Positions 17,135 through 26,533 of a stretch of DNA of 64,000 bases are shown piece by piece. The DNA is taken from contig CAZWSX010000009.1 of NCBI GenBank assembly GCA_964636985.1, positions 124,001 through 188,000 of the forward strand, in the 5' to 3' direction. The notes under the pieces are model-generated. The model was not told the origin of the DNA and made no database searches. It saw only the letters and a list, made by a program, of their open reading frames with translations. The stretch comes from CAZWSX01 sp964636985. Its GTDB lineage: Bacteria > Planctomycetota > Planctomycetia > Pirellulales > Pirellulaceae. Each line of letters begins with the position of its first letter. Within the stretch, counting starts at the first letter, position 1. The position numbers and the translations under genes are program-made.

Positions 17135-17276
17135 GTATCGAGATTTCTCTCGAAGGAAGCCCTGTTTTATAGATTCTCGGCCGATCGATTGGCAAGGGGG
17201 CATATTTTGCATGAGACTGTGCCCATTTTTCTCCGAAGCGGTGCCGGTTTTCTGCGAATTCTCGCGATGGGCGCGA

Positions 17277-18143
17277 TTAGGGAGAGGTGCCCACCAGCGT
17301 CCGGGTCATCGCTCTCAGCCGCCGGGACCAAGATAGCCGAGTCCGTTCCCGACGCACGGACAGCGGCGATTGGACAATCCGCTCCAGCAGTTGCTGGTAC
17401 GAGTGCGACATTAAGCGGTACAAGTGCCGCCCCGGCTTATTGATCGCGAGATCAAGCCCGCGGGCCCGCTCGAAGTAGAGTTTGGCTCGATCGGTCTGCG
17501 ACTCGACAATCTCCAAGAACTGGTCGTTACTGGCCGTATCCATCCAATCGGCAGGCGAAAGGCCGCGCGATTGCAACTCGTCGATGGGAACGTAGCATCG
17601 GCCGCGCTGAAAATCCTCCCGCAGATCGCGCACGATGTTGACCAATTGAAAGGCGATCCCGCACTCGTCGGCCTGCGTCAGTGCGTCGGATCCGTGAAAG
17701 CCCCAAATATAGAGGCACGCGATCCCCACGGCCGAAGCCACTTGCCGGCAGTAGCCTTGTAACTCATCGAACGTCGCAAACTCGAGCGGCCCCGGCAAGG
17801 CATCGCGGGCCACGCCATCGACAATGGCAAACAGCGTCTCGTGAGGGATGGCGAAACGGCTTGTCGCATCGGCGGTTGCTGCCAGGATGGGGTCCGCATG
17901 GTCGCATCGATCGCTTTCCAGGGCCGTGCGAAGCGAATCTCGCCAGCGCTCAATCTGGTGCTGTGCTGCGTCGGGATCTGGGGCGTCGTCGACCAAATCA
18001 TCCGTTCGCCGCGCGAATGCGTAAAGCGCCTCCATGGCTTGGCGCTGATCGCGTGGGAGGAGCCAAAATCCCCAGGTGAAACTCGAATCGGCCTGGTGGA
18101 CCACCTGCCGGCAGATCTGGTAGGCCGCAGCAAGAGTCGTCAT
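17277..18143 (-). CDS. hpnD: Presqualene diphosphate synthase HpnD (squalene/phytoene synthase family)
   Basis: A 288-residue prenyl synthase. Both aspartate-rich motifs are present: the first as YAFARRTDDLVDD near residue 45, the second as NIVRDLREDFQRGRCYVP near residue 170. HpnD condenses two farnesyl diphosphates to presqualene diphosphate in the hopanoid route. It overlaps hpnC by 4 bp, the classical HpnC-HpnD pairing. HpnE, which reduces the HpnC product to squalene, is not in the window. Confidence 0.9.
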   Translation of the reverse strand: MTTLAAAYQICRQVVHQADSSFTWGFWLLPRDQRQAMEALYAFARRTDDLVDDAPDPDAAQHQIERWRDSLRTALESDRCDHADPILAATADATSRFAIPHETLFAIVDGVARDALPGPLEFATFDELQGYCRQVASAVGIACLYIWGFHGSDALTQADECGIAFQLVNIVRDLREDFQRGRCYVPIDELQSRGLSPADWMDTASNDQFLEIVESQTDRAKLYFERARGLDLAINKPGRHLYRLMSHSYQQLLERIVQSPLSVRRERTRLSWSRRLRAMTRTLVGTSP

Positions 18144-19231
18144 GACGCCTTCTCGCTAATCGCGGCCGCGGGAATCCGCAAAGAACCACTTCGCAGAAAC
18201 GCCCGCCAGACAATCCCTAATTTGGTCCACTTCGAAACGGTCGGCCGCGCGTGCCAGACGGCGAAATCGATATCGCGAATCGCCTTGGCTATCGCCAGGC
18301 CTCCTTGAATAAACACATCCACTTGCCGGCGAAGCAACGGGCCGACGGCGTCGACGAGCGGCTGACCGTCAATAAGAAATCGTTCCGCGCGGGCCACCTG
18401 TTCCGACAGCATGGCTTTGAATTCGGGCGTGTCCTTGTCCCACGATTTCGCCACATCAATGCCATGTCGTCGCAGGTCGTCGAGCGGAAGGTACAGCCGT
18501 CCGATCTTCCAATCGCGCGCCACATCTTGGCAGAAATTGATCAACTGAAGGCCCGTGCAAACGGAATCGGAGAGCGTGATGTTCTCAGGCGAATCTGAAT
18601 TCGCGATTCGCAGCACGATTCGCCCGACTGGATTGGCCGAGCAGCGGCAGTAAGTCAAAAGATCGTCGAACGTCTCGTAGCGAGTTTGAACCTGATCGCG
18701 ACGAAAGGCCCCGAGAAGATCGTCGAAGGGTTGCTTCTCGCAGGGAACAGACTCGACGGTCTGCCGAAGCGCGACAAACACCGGATGGCTGGCTCGCCCG
18801 GCGAACATTTGGTCGAGCTCGTTCTGCCACCAATCGAGCAGTTGTGTGGCTTCCGCCGGCGAGGCGGCCTCGTCGGCCAGATCGTCGGCCCACCGGCAGT
18901 AGGCATACACGTTGTAGAAATGCTGCCGCAGCGCCACTGGCATCAGCCACGTTGCAACGCTGAAATTCTCGTACGTCTTGCGCGTGAGTGCGCGGCAATA
19001 CTCCTGTGCCTCCCTCAGCGCGATGGCCTGCCCGTGCGGCCGCTGCGGTCCCCACTGTGCCAGTTCGTTCGCGAAGTTCGGAATTCCCAACCGTTTGCTC
19101 TCCGGGCGTGCCTGCTGGCTTTTCCAAGAATCTGCTCGCAATTCGCCCCAAGGTCGGGCGAGATCACCGAATCTACCAATAACGGCGTCGCAGGTTCCAC
19201 AGGGCAAAGCATCGTGCGTGGTTGCCTTCAT
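18140..19231 (-). CDS. hpnC: Hydroxysqualene synthase HpnC (squalene/phytoene synthase family)
   Basis: A 363-residue protein longer than usual, with about 65 N-terminal residues before the family domain; a later start is possible. The first Asp motif is YAYCRWADDLADE and the second is QLINFCQDVARDW, with SDSVCTGLQ just before it, characteristic of HpnC. It converts presqualene diphosphate to hydroxysqualene. It is the upstream gene of the pair and divergent from ispH across about 150 bp, so the two directions probably share a regulatory region. Confidence 0.9.
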   Translation of the reverse strand: MKATTHDALPCGTCDAVIGRFGDLARPWGELRADSWKSQQARPESKRLGIPNFANELAQWGPQRPHGQAIALREAQEYCRALTRKTYENFSVATWLMPVALRQHFYNVYAYCRWADDLADEAASPAEATQLLDWWQNELDQMFAGRASHPVFVALRQTVESVPCEKQPFDDLLGAFRRDQVQTRYETFDDLLTYCRCSANPVGRIVLRIANSDSPENITLSDSVCTGLQLINFCQDVARDWKIGRLYLPLDDLRRHGIDVAKSWDKDTPEFKAMLSEQVARAERFLIDGQPLVDAVGPLLRRQVDVFIQGGLAIAKAIRDIDFAVWHARPTVSKWTKLGIVWRAFLRSGSLRIPAAAISEKAS

Positions 19232-19380
19232 TCGGAACCAGCGGTTAATCCAAGGTGCGAATCCGGTGTTAAAATAGGTAACGTGTGCCGTTGGAAACGC
19301 TGAACAGGCGGTGCCGACGGGCTTTGAGGGGCGTCCAAACGGGCGGGTCCCCTAGGACGAATTTCCCCGGTAGGCGTAAT

Positions 19381-20385
19381 ATGAGTTTTCAAGTCAGCGT
19401 TGCTGGTTCGACCTCACCCGACGGAACGTTACGCGAGCCGCTCAATATGCGAATTATCCTGGCCGCCCCGCGCGGGTTTTGCGCGGGCGTGAATATGGCC
19501 ATCGAGAGCTTGGACTTGGCGCTCAAGGCATTCGGTTCGCCGGTGTACGTCTACCACGAGATCGTCCACAACAAGTACGTGGTCGAAACGTTCAAAGGGA
19601 AGGGGGCCATCTTCGTCAACTCGCTCGACGAAGTCCCGGTTGGCGCGACGCTGTTATTTTCTGCCCACGGGGTATCGCCCGAAATTCGACGCATTGCCCG
19701 CGAGCGGCAGCTTTACGCCATCGACGCCACTTGCCCGCTGGTGACGAAAGTCCACCTCGAGGCGGTTCGCTACGCCAAAGAAGGCTACCGAATTATCCTG
19801 ATCGGCCACGAAGGACACGACGAAGTGATCGGCACGATGGGCGAGGCTCCCGACGCAATGGTGCTGGTCGATTCGCCTGCGGCGGTCGATCGGCTGAGTT
19901 TCCCTGCCGGAACGAAGCTCGCTTACCTCACCCAAACGACCTTGAGCGTTGACGATGCCAATCGCATCATTCGTCGCTTGAAGGAACGCTTTCCGCACAT
20001 TGAGTCGCCCCCTAAGGAAGACATTTGCTACGCCACGCAAAATCGGCAAGAGGCCGTGCATCAACTGGCTGAATTGGCCGACGTCGTGCTGGTGCTCGGC
20101 AGCCAAAACAGCAGCAATAGCCAACGGCTCAAGGAATTGGCCATCGAGCGCGGCGTCCGCGCCTACCTGATCGACGGGCAGTCCGACATCCAAGCTGGCT
20201 GGTTTGAGCGGGAAGACACCGTCGTCGTCACGGCTGGAGCAAGCGCTCCAGAATCAGTCGTCCAAGAGGTTGTTGCCTACTTGCAAAGTAAGTTCGGAGC
20301 GACGATCGAAACGAGTATCATTCGAACGGAAGACGTTCACTTCCCGCTGCCGCGCGAACTGCGGCAGCTGACTGTGCCTCGATAA
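19381..20385 (+). CDS. ispH: 4-hydroxy-3-methylbut-2-enyl diphosphate reductase
   Basis: A 334-residue [4Fe-4S] enzyme catalysing the last step of the MEP pathway to IPP and DMAPP. Family features: LAAPRGFCAGV with the first cluster cysteine, HEIVHN, FSAHGVSP, DATCPLVTKVH with the second cysteine, and EDICYATQNRQ with the third. The start at 19381 is preferred; the ATG at 19447, just before RIILAAPRG, would give the minimal family length and cannot be excluded. The neighbouring hpnCD genes use the downstream product farnesyl diphosphate. Confidence 0.94.
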   Translation: MSFQVSVAGSTSPDGTLREPLNMRIILAAPRGFCAGVNMAIESLDLALKAFGSPVYVYHEIVHNKYVVETFKGKGAIFVNSLDEVPVGATLLFSAHGVSPEIRRIARERQLYAIDATCPLVTKVHLEAVRYAKEGYRIILIGHEGHDEVIGTMGEAPDAMVLVDSPAAVDRLSFPAGTKLAYLTQTTLSVDDANRIIRRLKERFPHIESPPKEDICYATQNRQEAVHQLAELADVVLVLGSQNSSNSQRLKELAIERGVRAYLIDGQSDIQAGWFEREDTVVVTAGASAPESVVQEVVAYLQSKFGATIETSIIRTEDVHFPLPRELRQLTVPR

Positions 20386-20405
20386 AATGCGGCCGCGGTA
20401 GTCGC

Positions 20406-22610
20406 TTACCGCTTGTCCTTCGATGGTCCGAATTGGGCCATGCTATTTTCGTAGATGAAGTCGACAACCGGAGTCGAATCGTCCAATCCGTGGACGTGGC
20501 CCACACCTGGCTTGGGGATCAACAGGATTGCCCCGCCGAGCTTCTTATATCGCTCGGCTACAACTCCCGTGTTTGCCTTCCACGGCACAGGGACATCAGC
20601 GTCGCCATAGACATGGAGCAAAGGGACCTTCGCCTTGGCAAGCGGTTCCAAACGATCGATCGGGTTGAGCACCACTTTGCGTAGTTCGCCTTCCGACTCG
20701 ACACCGTATGCCTTGAAGAGCTTCGGAATCTCGCCGGAGTTGCCTTCCCCGTCCCCTTTGCCCATCGGCCAACTGTAGACGTCGCACACGGGAGCGTCCG
20801 CATAGATACAGGCGACTCGCTCTGGGTTCTCTGCGGCCCAGTTGTAGCAGTACAAACCGCCACGGCTGAGCCCGACTAGCGCGACTTTCTTCGATAGGCC
20901 ATGCTTCGTCGTGAGCAGGTCGTAGAGTTTGTTCCAGTGGGCGATCGCCGTCGGCGAGCCGAATTGATCGCTGATTTGCGTGTAAACGATGTGGAACCCT
21001 TTGCCGAGCAAAGCGACATCGGGCGCCGGCCGATGGCCGAAGAACTCGCCGTGCCACACCCAAGGACTTCCGGGTCCCGCTTCTTTGGGCGCGACGACTG
21101 TGACGGGCCGATCGTTGAACACAAAGTCGTACCGCGTGTAGCCGTTCCAGTCGCTGGTCTTTCCAGAGAGTCGCGCTGATTCGCTGGTCGCTTCGGCCAC
21201 GCACTGGCCGAGCATCTTCATGATGATGGGAGCCGCGTCGGGGCCGCAGCTGTTGATCTCGCCATACTGGCTTTCGGTTCGACCATAGCAGTAAGGAGCT
21301 TTCTCATCCCACTGGCGTTTGGGAATGATGTAGCCGAGTTCGTCGTTGGCCAGACCAAAGAGCATCCACTTGCGGTTGCCGACCATCTCGACCACCGAGG
21401 GTTCCAGCGGGGCATCGGGAAAATCGGCGCCTGGCTCGACGGGGTCCTGGTATTTGCCCAGCACTAATTCGCTATAGATTTCGCCGGGTATGTTGACGAT
21501 GACCAACTCGCCCAGCTTGAGGCAAGCTGTTTCCGTGACAACGGCCATCGGAACGTCAGGCTTGGGAGCTTGTACAGCACCGATTTTGAGGGGATCGCCC
21601 GTCCATTCGCGCGCCTCGCGGGGTAGTACCTTCAGTGCACTAGCAGACCGATAGAGCTTATTTTCGACTGGCAACGCAAATCTTCGCGTGGCGAACTTCA
21701 AGGGGGTCGCGTTGAAGGCCTCCGTTTCAGCGAGAGCCTTATTCGCCAACAGTGCGACCTCGCGGCCATACTGCTCGGCGTAGGCGTAGTCGCCTTCTTT
21801 CAATTCCGCTCCGCTGGCGTCTTTGATGCGTCCGCCACGGGGCGGTGCCAACAGCCCGCCGACCACGCCGGTCATCAGCAGTACGGGGCAATTGTGTTTG
21901 GCCTTCAGTTCGGCGACGGTCGTGCCGCAAAAGTCAGCGGTGAGGAGTTTGTTTTTCGAGCCCAATGCCTCGGGGTGGCAATTCCATTGCACGAGCAGGC
22001 CAGTGGTTTTCTTTCCATCGAGTGATTCGAATTTCACCGCTCGAAGGACGCCGTCTTTGATTTGCGGCTTGCGGCTGTCGTTGAGGAGTGTTTCGTCGGT
22101 CGCCGTCCCAAAGCTGGTCTTCGCCGGCGCAAGGTTATCTTCCGCCTCGCGGACTGCGGCCACGACTTGCTTCACGATCAAGTCTAGATACCTGTCGTCG
22201 ACACCGCGTTGAATCGGGCTCGGTCCCCAAATGCCAATGACGTCGGGCGCTTCGTGGTTGTGCGTGCTTCCAACGGTGACATGCGCAAAGTCGGCGAGCT
22301 CGGCACGGATTCGTTCGACCGCGTCGAATTGCAAACCAACCAGGTCGACGCTCGCGATGGCGAGCTTCTCTTTGCCGGTCGCCAAAACCATCGCGCGGGC
22401 CATCAACGGGTCGTGAACGCCTGTCGCAGCGCGGCCCATCCCGTAGCCAGCCATCCACACGGCCGGCTTGCCGGGTCCGACCTCGGGTGTGATGTCTGCC
22501 TCGGCGAAGCCGACCTTAAGTGTTGGATCGGGCTCGGCGCTAGAGGCTAATCGGGAACTGGCCGTTGCTAGCAGTACGAAACTAAGAGCCAGAAAAGAAA
22601 TGCGGTTCAT
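20406..22610 (-). CDS. Secreted neutral/alkaline ceramidase-like domain fused to an alpha/beta hydrolase
   Basis: A 734-residue protein with a signal peptide (cleavage near SSAEPD). Residues about 30-470 resemble the N-terminal domain of neutral/alkaline non-lysosomal ceramidase: KVGFAEADITPEVG, the STHNHEAPDVIG zinc-histidine segment and WNCHPEALG. Residues about 490-730 are an alpha/beta hydrolase with the nucleophile elbow GLSRGG, an acid in VYGDADVP and a histidine in GVGHVHG. Planctomycetes often carry the ceramidase-like domain alone, so the fusion is unusual. The substrate is unknown. The start and stop are clear, and the gene ends 20 bp from ispH in convergent orientation. Confidence 0.82.
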   Translation of the reverse strand: MNRISFLALSFVLLATASSRLASSAEPDPTLKVGFAEADITPEVGPGKPAVWMAGYGMGRAATGVHDPLMARAMVLATGKEKLAIASVDLVGLQFDAVERIRAELADFAHVTVGSTHNHEAPDVIGIWGPSPIQRGVDDRYLDLIVKQVVAAVREAEDNLAPAKTSFGTATDETLLNDSRKPQIKDGVLRAVKFESLDGKKTTGLLVQWNCHPEALGSKNKLLTADFCGTTVAELKAKHNCPVLLMTGVVGGLLAPPRGGRIKDASGAELKEGDYAYAEQYGREVALLANKALAETEAFNATPLKFATRRFALPVENKLYRSASALKVLPREAREWTGDPLKIGAVQAPKPDVPMAVVTETACLKLGELVIVNIPGEIYSELVLGKYQDPVEPGADFPDAPLEPSVVEMVGNRKWMLFGLANDELGYIIPKRQWDEKAPYCYGRTESQYGEINSCGPDAAPIIMKMLGQCVAEATSESARLSGKTSDWNGYTRYDFVFNDRPVTVVAPKEAGPGSPWVWHGEFFGHRPAPDVALLGKGFHIVYTQISDQFGSPTAIAHWNKLYDLLTTKHGLSKKVALVGLSRGGLYCYNWAAENPERVACIYADAPVCDVYSWPMGKGDGEGNSGEIPKLFKAYGVESEGELRKVVLNPIDRLEPLAKAKVPLLHVYGDADVPVPWKANTGVVAERYKKLGGAILLIPKPGVGHVHGLDDSTPVVDFIYENSMAQFGPSKDKR

Positions 22611-23104
22611 CGTTCTCTGATCCTTCGGAAAAACGGGCCGTTCAAGGCTGCGCGCGTTAGGAGCGCATCATTCTCGCTAGAGCAAGATAACGAAGCGAGC
22701 CCAGGCGACCGCGCCGGAAAAGTTTACGCAAATTCACCCGTTTCGCACTTTTTAATCCCAAATCGCTCTGGCGGACTGGCTTGGATCACGTTTACTCTTT
22801 GCAAACTTTACAAGCCTGCCGGTGAAAAGTGGCCGGCGGAACGGAATCGAAGAGCAGTTCGGCCTAAGGATCAGGACGGCTGCCCTGCGACTCTAAGTAA
22901 CAGTTAGCCAAGAGCTTGCGAGCGTTCATGGATGGACTCTTGCGGCGCACTTCGGCCAACTGGCTTGCCATTTGCGAATTACGAATCGAAGCGTGCTGAA
23001 TTGATCTTGCCGATAGGAACCCTCGCGACCGAGTTGCTCGCCGCGATCCTTGAAGCCGGAAGATGCGAACGACCCTAAAGACTAGGGTTTGGAGCTGAAA
23101 GAGA
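22611..23104. other. Intergenic region between divergent genes, nothing recognised
   Basis: About 494 bp between the start of the ceramidase-like gene (minus) and the start of the zincin-like gene (plus). It is the probable promoter region for both. Short AT-richer stretches occur around 22735-22815. I see no RNA gene, repeat pair or ORF worth calling. Confidence 0.5.
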
Positions 23105-24598
23105 ATGGAATCTCGTACTCGTCTGGTTGCGCTCGTAAGTTTCTGCTGCGCATTTTGGATTGTCTCGTCGGCCGAAGGGGCTAGCGCCCGCAGCCGACAC
23201 TTTGTCGTCCAAGCCCCGACTCAAGCACAGGCCCAACGCGTTGCCGAGGCCGCCGAAACCTTTCGCCGCGATCTGGCGATTGAATGGTTAGGACACGAGC
23301 TTCCGCCGTGGCCCGATGTCTGCCCCATCGTCTGCGACATCGCTCCGCAAAACCCGGCGGGCGGCGCCACCAGCTTCATCTTCCAACAGGGCCAGCCTCG
23401 CGCCTGGCAAATGAGCGTGCAAGGAACGGAAGAGCGGGTGCTCGACTCGGTTCTGCCGCATGAAATCACGCACACGATTTTTGCGACCCATTTCGGCCGT
23501 CCGCTTCCGCGGTGGGCCGACGAAGGTGCATGCACCACTGTCGAGCATGAGGCAGAAGTCTCCAAGCACCGCAAACTGCTGGTCGAGTTCCTGCACACCA
23601 ATCGCGGCATCCCGTTCAACAAGATGTTCGTGATGGAAAACTACCCTAAGGACATTTTGCCTCTCTACTCGCAGGGCCATTCGCTGGCGGAGTTCTTCGT
23701 TCAACAAGGTGGCAAGCAGAAATTCGTCAAGTTCGTCGAAGACGGACTAAGCTCTAATCGCTGGCCCGAGGTCGTGCACCGTCACTATGGCTTTCACGAT
23801 CTCTCGGAACTGCAACTGACGTGGGTCGAGTGGGTGCGTGCCGGTGAACCGCCTGTCGCTAAATTCCAAGACGAGCGCTATCTCGCGGCTGTCGCGCGAG
23901 TCGGCGGAGCAGACCCCGAATTACTGACGTCGCGTGTCCGTCCCAATTCGTCCAACCGCGGCAACCAACAAGTCGCTATGGGCCGAGGCCGTCCTTCGCG
24001 GGGTGATCGATCTCAGACCCGCCTTGAACGGCAAGCCAATTTCGATTCTGAAACAGATTCCGACGTTCCGCCTCGCCGCACGGCGCCTCAAAATATGGGA
24101 GCCCGACGAGGAATTAGGCAGGCCTCCGCATTGGAGCCGATCGATTCGAGCGACGAGAGTGACGAGTCGCTGGCTTACAACGACCGTCCACAAGGCCGCA
24201 TGCCGCGTCGCGATGTACCTAACAATCCCATGCGGCCGCGAGGTCGTCCCGATGGCGCCACCGCTCGCAACGAACGTGGCGACTCCGGATTCTATTCTCG
24301 GATGAGGCAAGCAGCCGATCGCGGCTTGCCTGACGATGAATCGGAATACGAAGAATCGAACGAAATGACGTTCGCCACTCGCCCGACATCCCTCCAAAGC
24401 ATGACGACCAAGGTTCTCCAGCGGAGCCGAGGTGGTGAAGAGGATGGGGTGCAACCGATAGGGGTATCGCCTACGAATCGTTTCCGACGGGTTCCGCTCG
24501 AAGGGGGAATCGAGAACGACGTGCCGCCGGTTCGGGAAATCGAACAGGGAATTCTGTTCGACGCTCCCATCCGGGGGAGCGGGACGATTCGCCGATAG
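23105..24598 (+). CDS. Secreted zincin-like (gluzincin) protein with disordered C-terminus
   Basis: A 497-residue protein with a signal peptide (cleavage near SSAEGA). Residues about 25-260 look like a peptidase MA-like fold: LPHEITHTIF supplies an HExxH zinc motif near residue 120, followed by RWADEGACTTVE, in which the DEG glutamate would be the third ligand of a gluzincin. After residue about 275 the sequence becomes low-complexity, rich in Arg, Asp, Pro and Ser, with no fold evident. The function is a guess from the motif; proteolysis is not shown. A 17-bp near-perfect palindrome follows the gene. Confidence 0.75.
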   Translation: MESRTRLVALVSFCCAFWIVSSAEGASARSRHFVVQAPTQAQAQRVAEAAETFRRDLAIEWLGHELPPWPDVCPIVCDIAPQNPAGGATSFIFQQGQPRAWQMSVQGTEERVLDSVLPHEITHTIFATHFGRPLPRWADEGACTTVEHEAEVSKHRKLLVEFLHTNRGIPFNKMFVMENYPKDILPLYSQGHSLAEFFVQQGGKQKFVKFVEDGLSSNRWPEVVHRHYGFHDLSELQLTWVEWVRAGEPPVAKFQDERYLAAVARVGGADPELLTSRVRPNSSNRGNQQVAMGRGRPSRGDRSQTRLERQANFDSETDSDVPPRRTAPQNMGARRGIRQASALEPIDSSDESDESLAYNDRPQGRMPRRDVPNNPMRPRGRPDGATARNERGDSGFYSRMRQAADRGLPDDESEYEESNEMTFATRPTSLQSMTTKVLQRSRGGEEDGVQPIGVSPTNRFRRVPLEGGIENDVPPVREIEQGILFDAPIRGSGTIRR

Positions 24599-24621
24599 AA
24601 CGGCCCGTAAAAGTGAAAGTT

Positions 24622-24658
24622 TTTCGGGGCGTACGCTACAATAGTGTACGCCCCGAAA
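24622..24658. repeat. Near-perfect palindrome, possible hairpin
   Basis: The left arm TTTCGGGGCGTAC (24622-24634) is perfectly complementary to GTACGCCCCGAAA (24646-24658), and the inner bases extend the pairing to about 17 bp with one G-T wobble and a three-base loop. It lies between two plus-strand genes. The arms begin with T and end with A on both strands, so no T-tract follows on either; it is not a canonical intrinsic terminator. Confidence 0.65.
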
Positions 24659-24699
24659 TCGTTTCTTGGGGCTGTTAAGTCGTTCTCAGCCTGGCCGAC

Positions 24700-25488
24700 A
24701 TGGAAACTTCGCTCGATACGGCAATCGCGCCCGTCCCGTTGGCCCAACGAACGTTCCTGCCCCAAGCGCCCCTGAGCATTGCGCACCTGATTCTCCTTAC
24801 GGCCGGCGTGGGGGTCGCGACTCAAATCAACAGCTTCGATTGGAAGGGCTTGAGTTGGCGTACTGGCATGCAAGGCGCCGAGATCGCCGTTGAGGGCCTG
24901 GCAATCAGCATCACCGGGCTAGGCTTAATCCGCCTTGCCCGGCGGGTGATCTGGCCCAGCGCACCGCGGTACCAGACGCTGCCTGGTCAGATGCTGGCTT
25001 ATCTCTGCGTTGTCATCTTGCTTGTCAAGCTGGCGAGCGAGTGGGCCATTCCCTGGCTGAGTGCAGCGACCCGGTCGGACTTCATGATCAACGCCCAGCG
25101 TGAAATGGGTTTGCTGTTCGTGATCCAATTGTTGGAACTGCCGGCCATCGCGTGGTTTCGGTATCGAGTAAGAGGGAGCCTGGGTTGGCACCTTGTCGCG
25201 TTGGCGCTGCTCGTTCCGAATTTTGCCCAGTTATTGATCTTGGGGCTTTCAGCCTGGTATCACACGAGCGGTAATCCGATGGCACTGAACGTGGTCGGAG
25301 GCTTGGGCAATCCGATTTCGCACATCATTCAGTGGAGCATTGTGGCAGCGGCACTTGCGTTTGCTCTGTGCTACGAACGCTTCTCGCGCAACTCCAAAAC
25401 GGATTGGCTCCACACGGTTAGCGCCGTCACGTTCTTTTTGTACGTTTGCCTTGGCATCTTCCTATTCGCTTTGGAAGCGATGGCCTAG
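24700..25488 (+). CDS. Polytopic membrane protein of unknown function
   Basis: A 262-residue protein with about seven predicted transmembrane segments, for example ISITGLGLIRLA, MLAYLCVVILLVKLA, LVALALLVPNFAQLLILGL and VTFFLYVCLGIFLFAL. No catalytic or transport motif is evident. It follows the palindrome by 41 bp and is convergent with the ABC permease gene, 17 bp between ends. I do not recognise the family. Confidence 0.72.
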   Translation: METSLDTAIAPVPLAQRTFLPQAPLSIAHLILLTAGVGVATQINSFDWKGLSWRTGMQGAEIAVEGLAISITGLGLIRLARRVIWPSAPRYQTLPGQMLAYLCVVILLVKLASEWAIPWLSAATRSDFMINAQREMGLLFVIQLLELPAIAWFRYRVRGSLGWHLVALALLVPNFAQLLILGLSAWYHTSGNPMALNVVGGLGNPISHIIQWSIVAAALAFALCYERFSRNSKTDWLHTVSAVTFFLYVCLGIFLFALEAMA

Positions 25489-25505
25489 ACACCAGGCGAC
25501 TGAAA

Positions 25506-26522
25506 TCACAGAGGCGCCGGCAAGTCGCGGCGGTTGAACGTGACGATTGCCGCCCCATAAAAGAGCAGTCCGAAGCCAACGAGGACCGAGTACCACGCGA
25601 CCGGGCCGAATTCGACATGCGATGGCGCCCAGAGGGGGCCATTCCAATCGACAAAGGTCCACACGAAGTCGCTGCGGCGCATGCTGTACTCGACGAGTTT
25701 CTGCGGCTCGTAGGCGGTGAAAATGCTCAGCCAGCGGATCTGCGAAAACATTGCCCACCAAGGCGACTCGGACTTGATCAGCGCCACTCCCACGACCTTC
25801 GACACGATGCTCAGCACAAAAAACGCCACCGCCAGCCCCAACGTGCGCCAGCGATACCGATCGAACGAGGAAAACCAGGTCGACAAGCCCGCCAGGAAGA
25901 ATCCGAGACAGAACAGATTGACCGCCGAGGGAACGAATAAGCTCATCTCGACTTGCGTCGACATCGGCACCCTTTCGATTTTGGATGCTGCGAACGGATT
26001 GCCCACATCGAGCGAAAGCGTCTTGAGAATCGGCAAATCATCGCCCAACGTTCGCATGCGTTCGACTTTGGCCTGATTGGTCATCACACCGGCATAGGTG
26101 CCAAACCAGGTTCCGGCCGCCAGAATTGCCAAGCCGACGGTGGTCACAATCGCATTGCTGACGATGATCTGCCACCGGCTTACCGGTTGCGAGAGAAGCA
26201 TCTCGAGCGTCCCGCGGCCGAGTTCGCCACTGACCACGTCGGACCCGCGCACGACCGCGAAAATCGAAACGGTGAACACGACGATCGGCTCGTCCCAGCC
26301 AATGGCAACCCGGCCGGGAAACGTGAGAAACTGTTCCAAGCCCACCGGCATGAACGACTCGAACTGATCCCAAAGCTGTTTCACCACCGTGGCGAACCGC
26401 CCCATCTCCATTTGGCTGACAACCCACACGCGAATCCAGCAAAAAGCGAATACGACGGTGAGACAGCCCGCCAGCAGCAGGTAGACTTCGCGAACGGTTT
26501 TAAGAAGTATCGCGCGATTCAT
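25506..26522 (-). CDS. ABC-2 type transporter permease
   Basis: A 338-residue membrane subunit. The ATG at 26522 begins just before the first transmembrane helix (VREVYLLLAGCLTVVFAFCW). The segment GSDVVSGELGRGTLEMLLSQPVSRWQIIVSN is the hallmark of ABC-2 permeases of the NatB/Nos type. At least six helices are visible, with an extracytoplasmic loop of about 60 residues after the third. It starts 11 bp after the ATP-binding subunit gene, so the two form one exporter. The substrate is unknown. Confidence 0.88.
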   Translation of the reverse strand: MNRAILLKTVREVYLLLAGCLTVVFAFCWIRVWVVSQMEMGRFATVVKQLWDQFESFMPVGLEQFLTFPGRVAIGWDEPIVVFTVSIFAVVRGSDVVSGELGRGTLEMLLSQPVSRWQIIVSNAIVTTVGLAILAAGTWFGTYAGVMTNQAKVERMRTLGDDLPILKTLSLDVGNPFAASKIERVPMSTQVEMSLFVPSAVNLFCLGFFLAGLSTWFSSFDRYRWRTLGLAVAFFVLSIVSKVVGVALIKSESPWWAMFSQIRWLSIFTAYEPQKLVEYSMRRSDFVWTFVDWNGPLWAPSHVEFGPVAWYSVLVGFGLLFYGAAIVTFNRRDLPAPL

Positions 26523-26533
26523 GACACAATCCG

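Noticed and set aside
16841..17212. A 123-residue minus-strand reading ahead of the Flp pilins
   Set aside because: It reads straight through tRNA-Leu; the AGVAELADAQDSGS-type stretch is the translated tRNA, not a protein.
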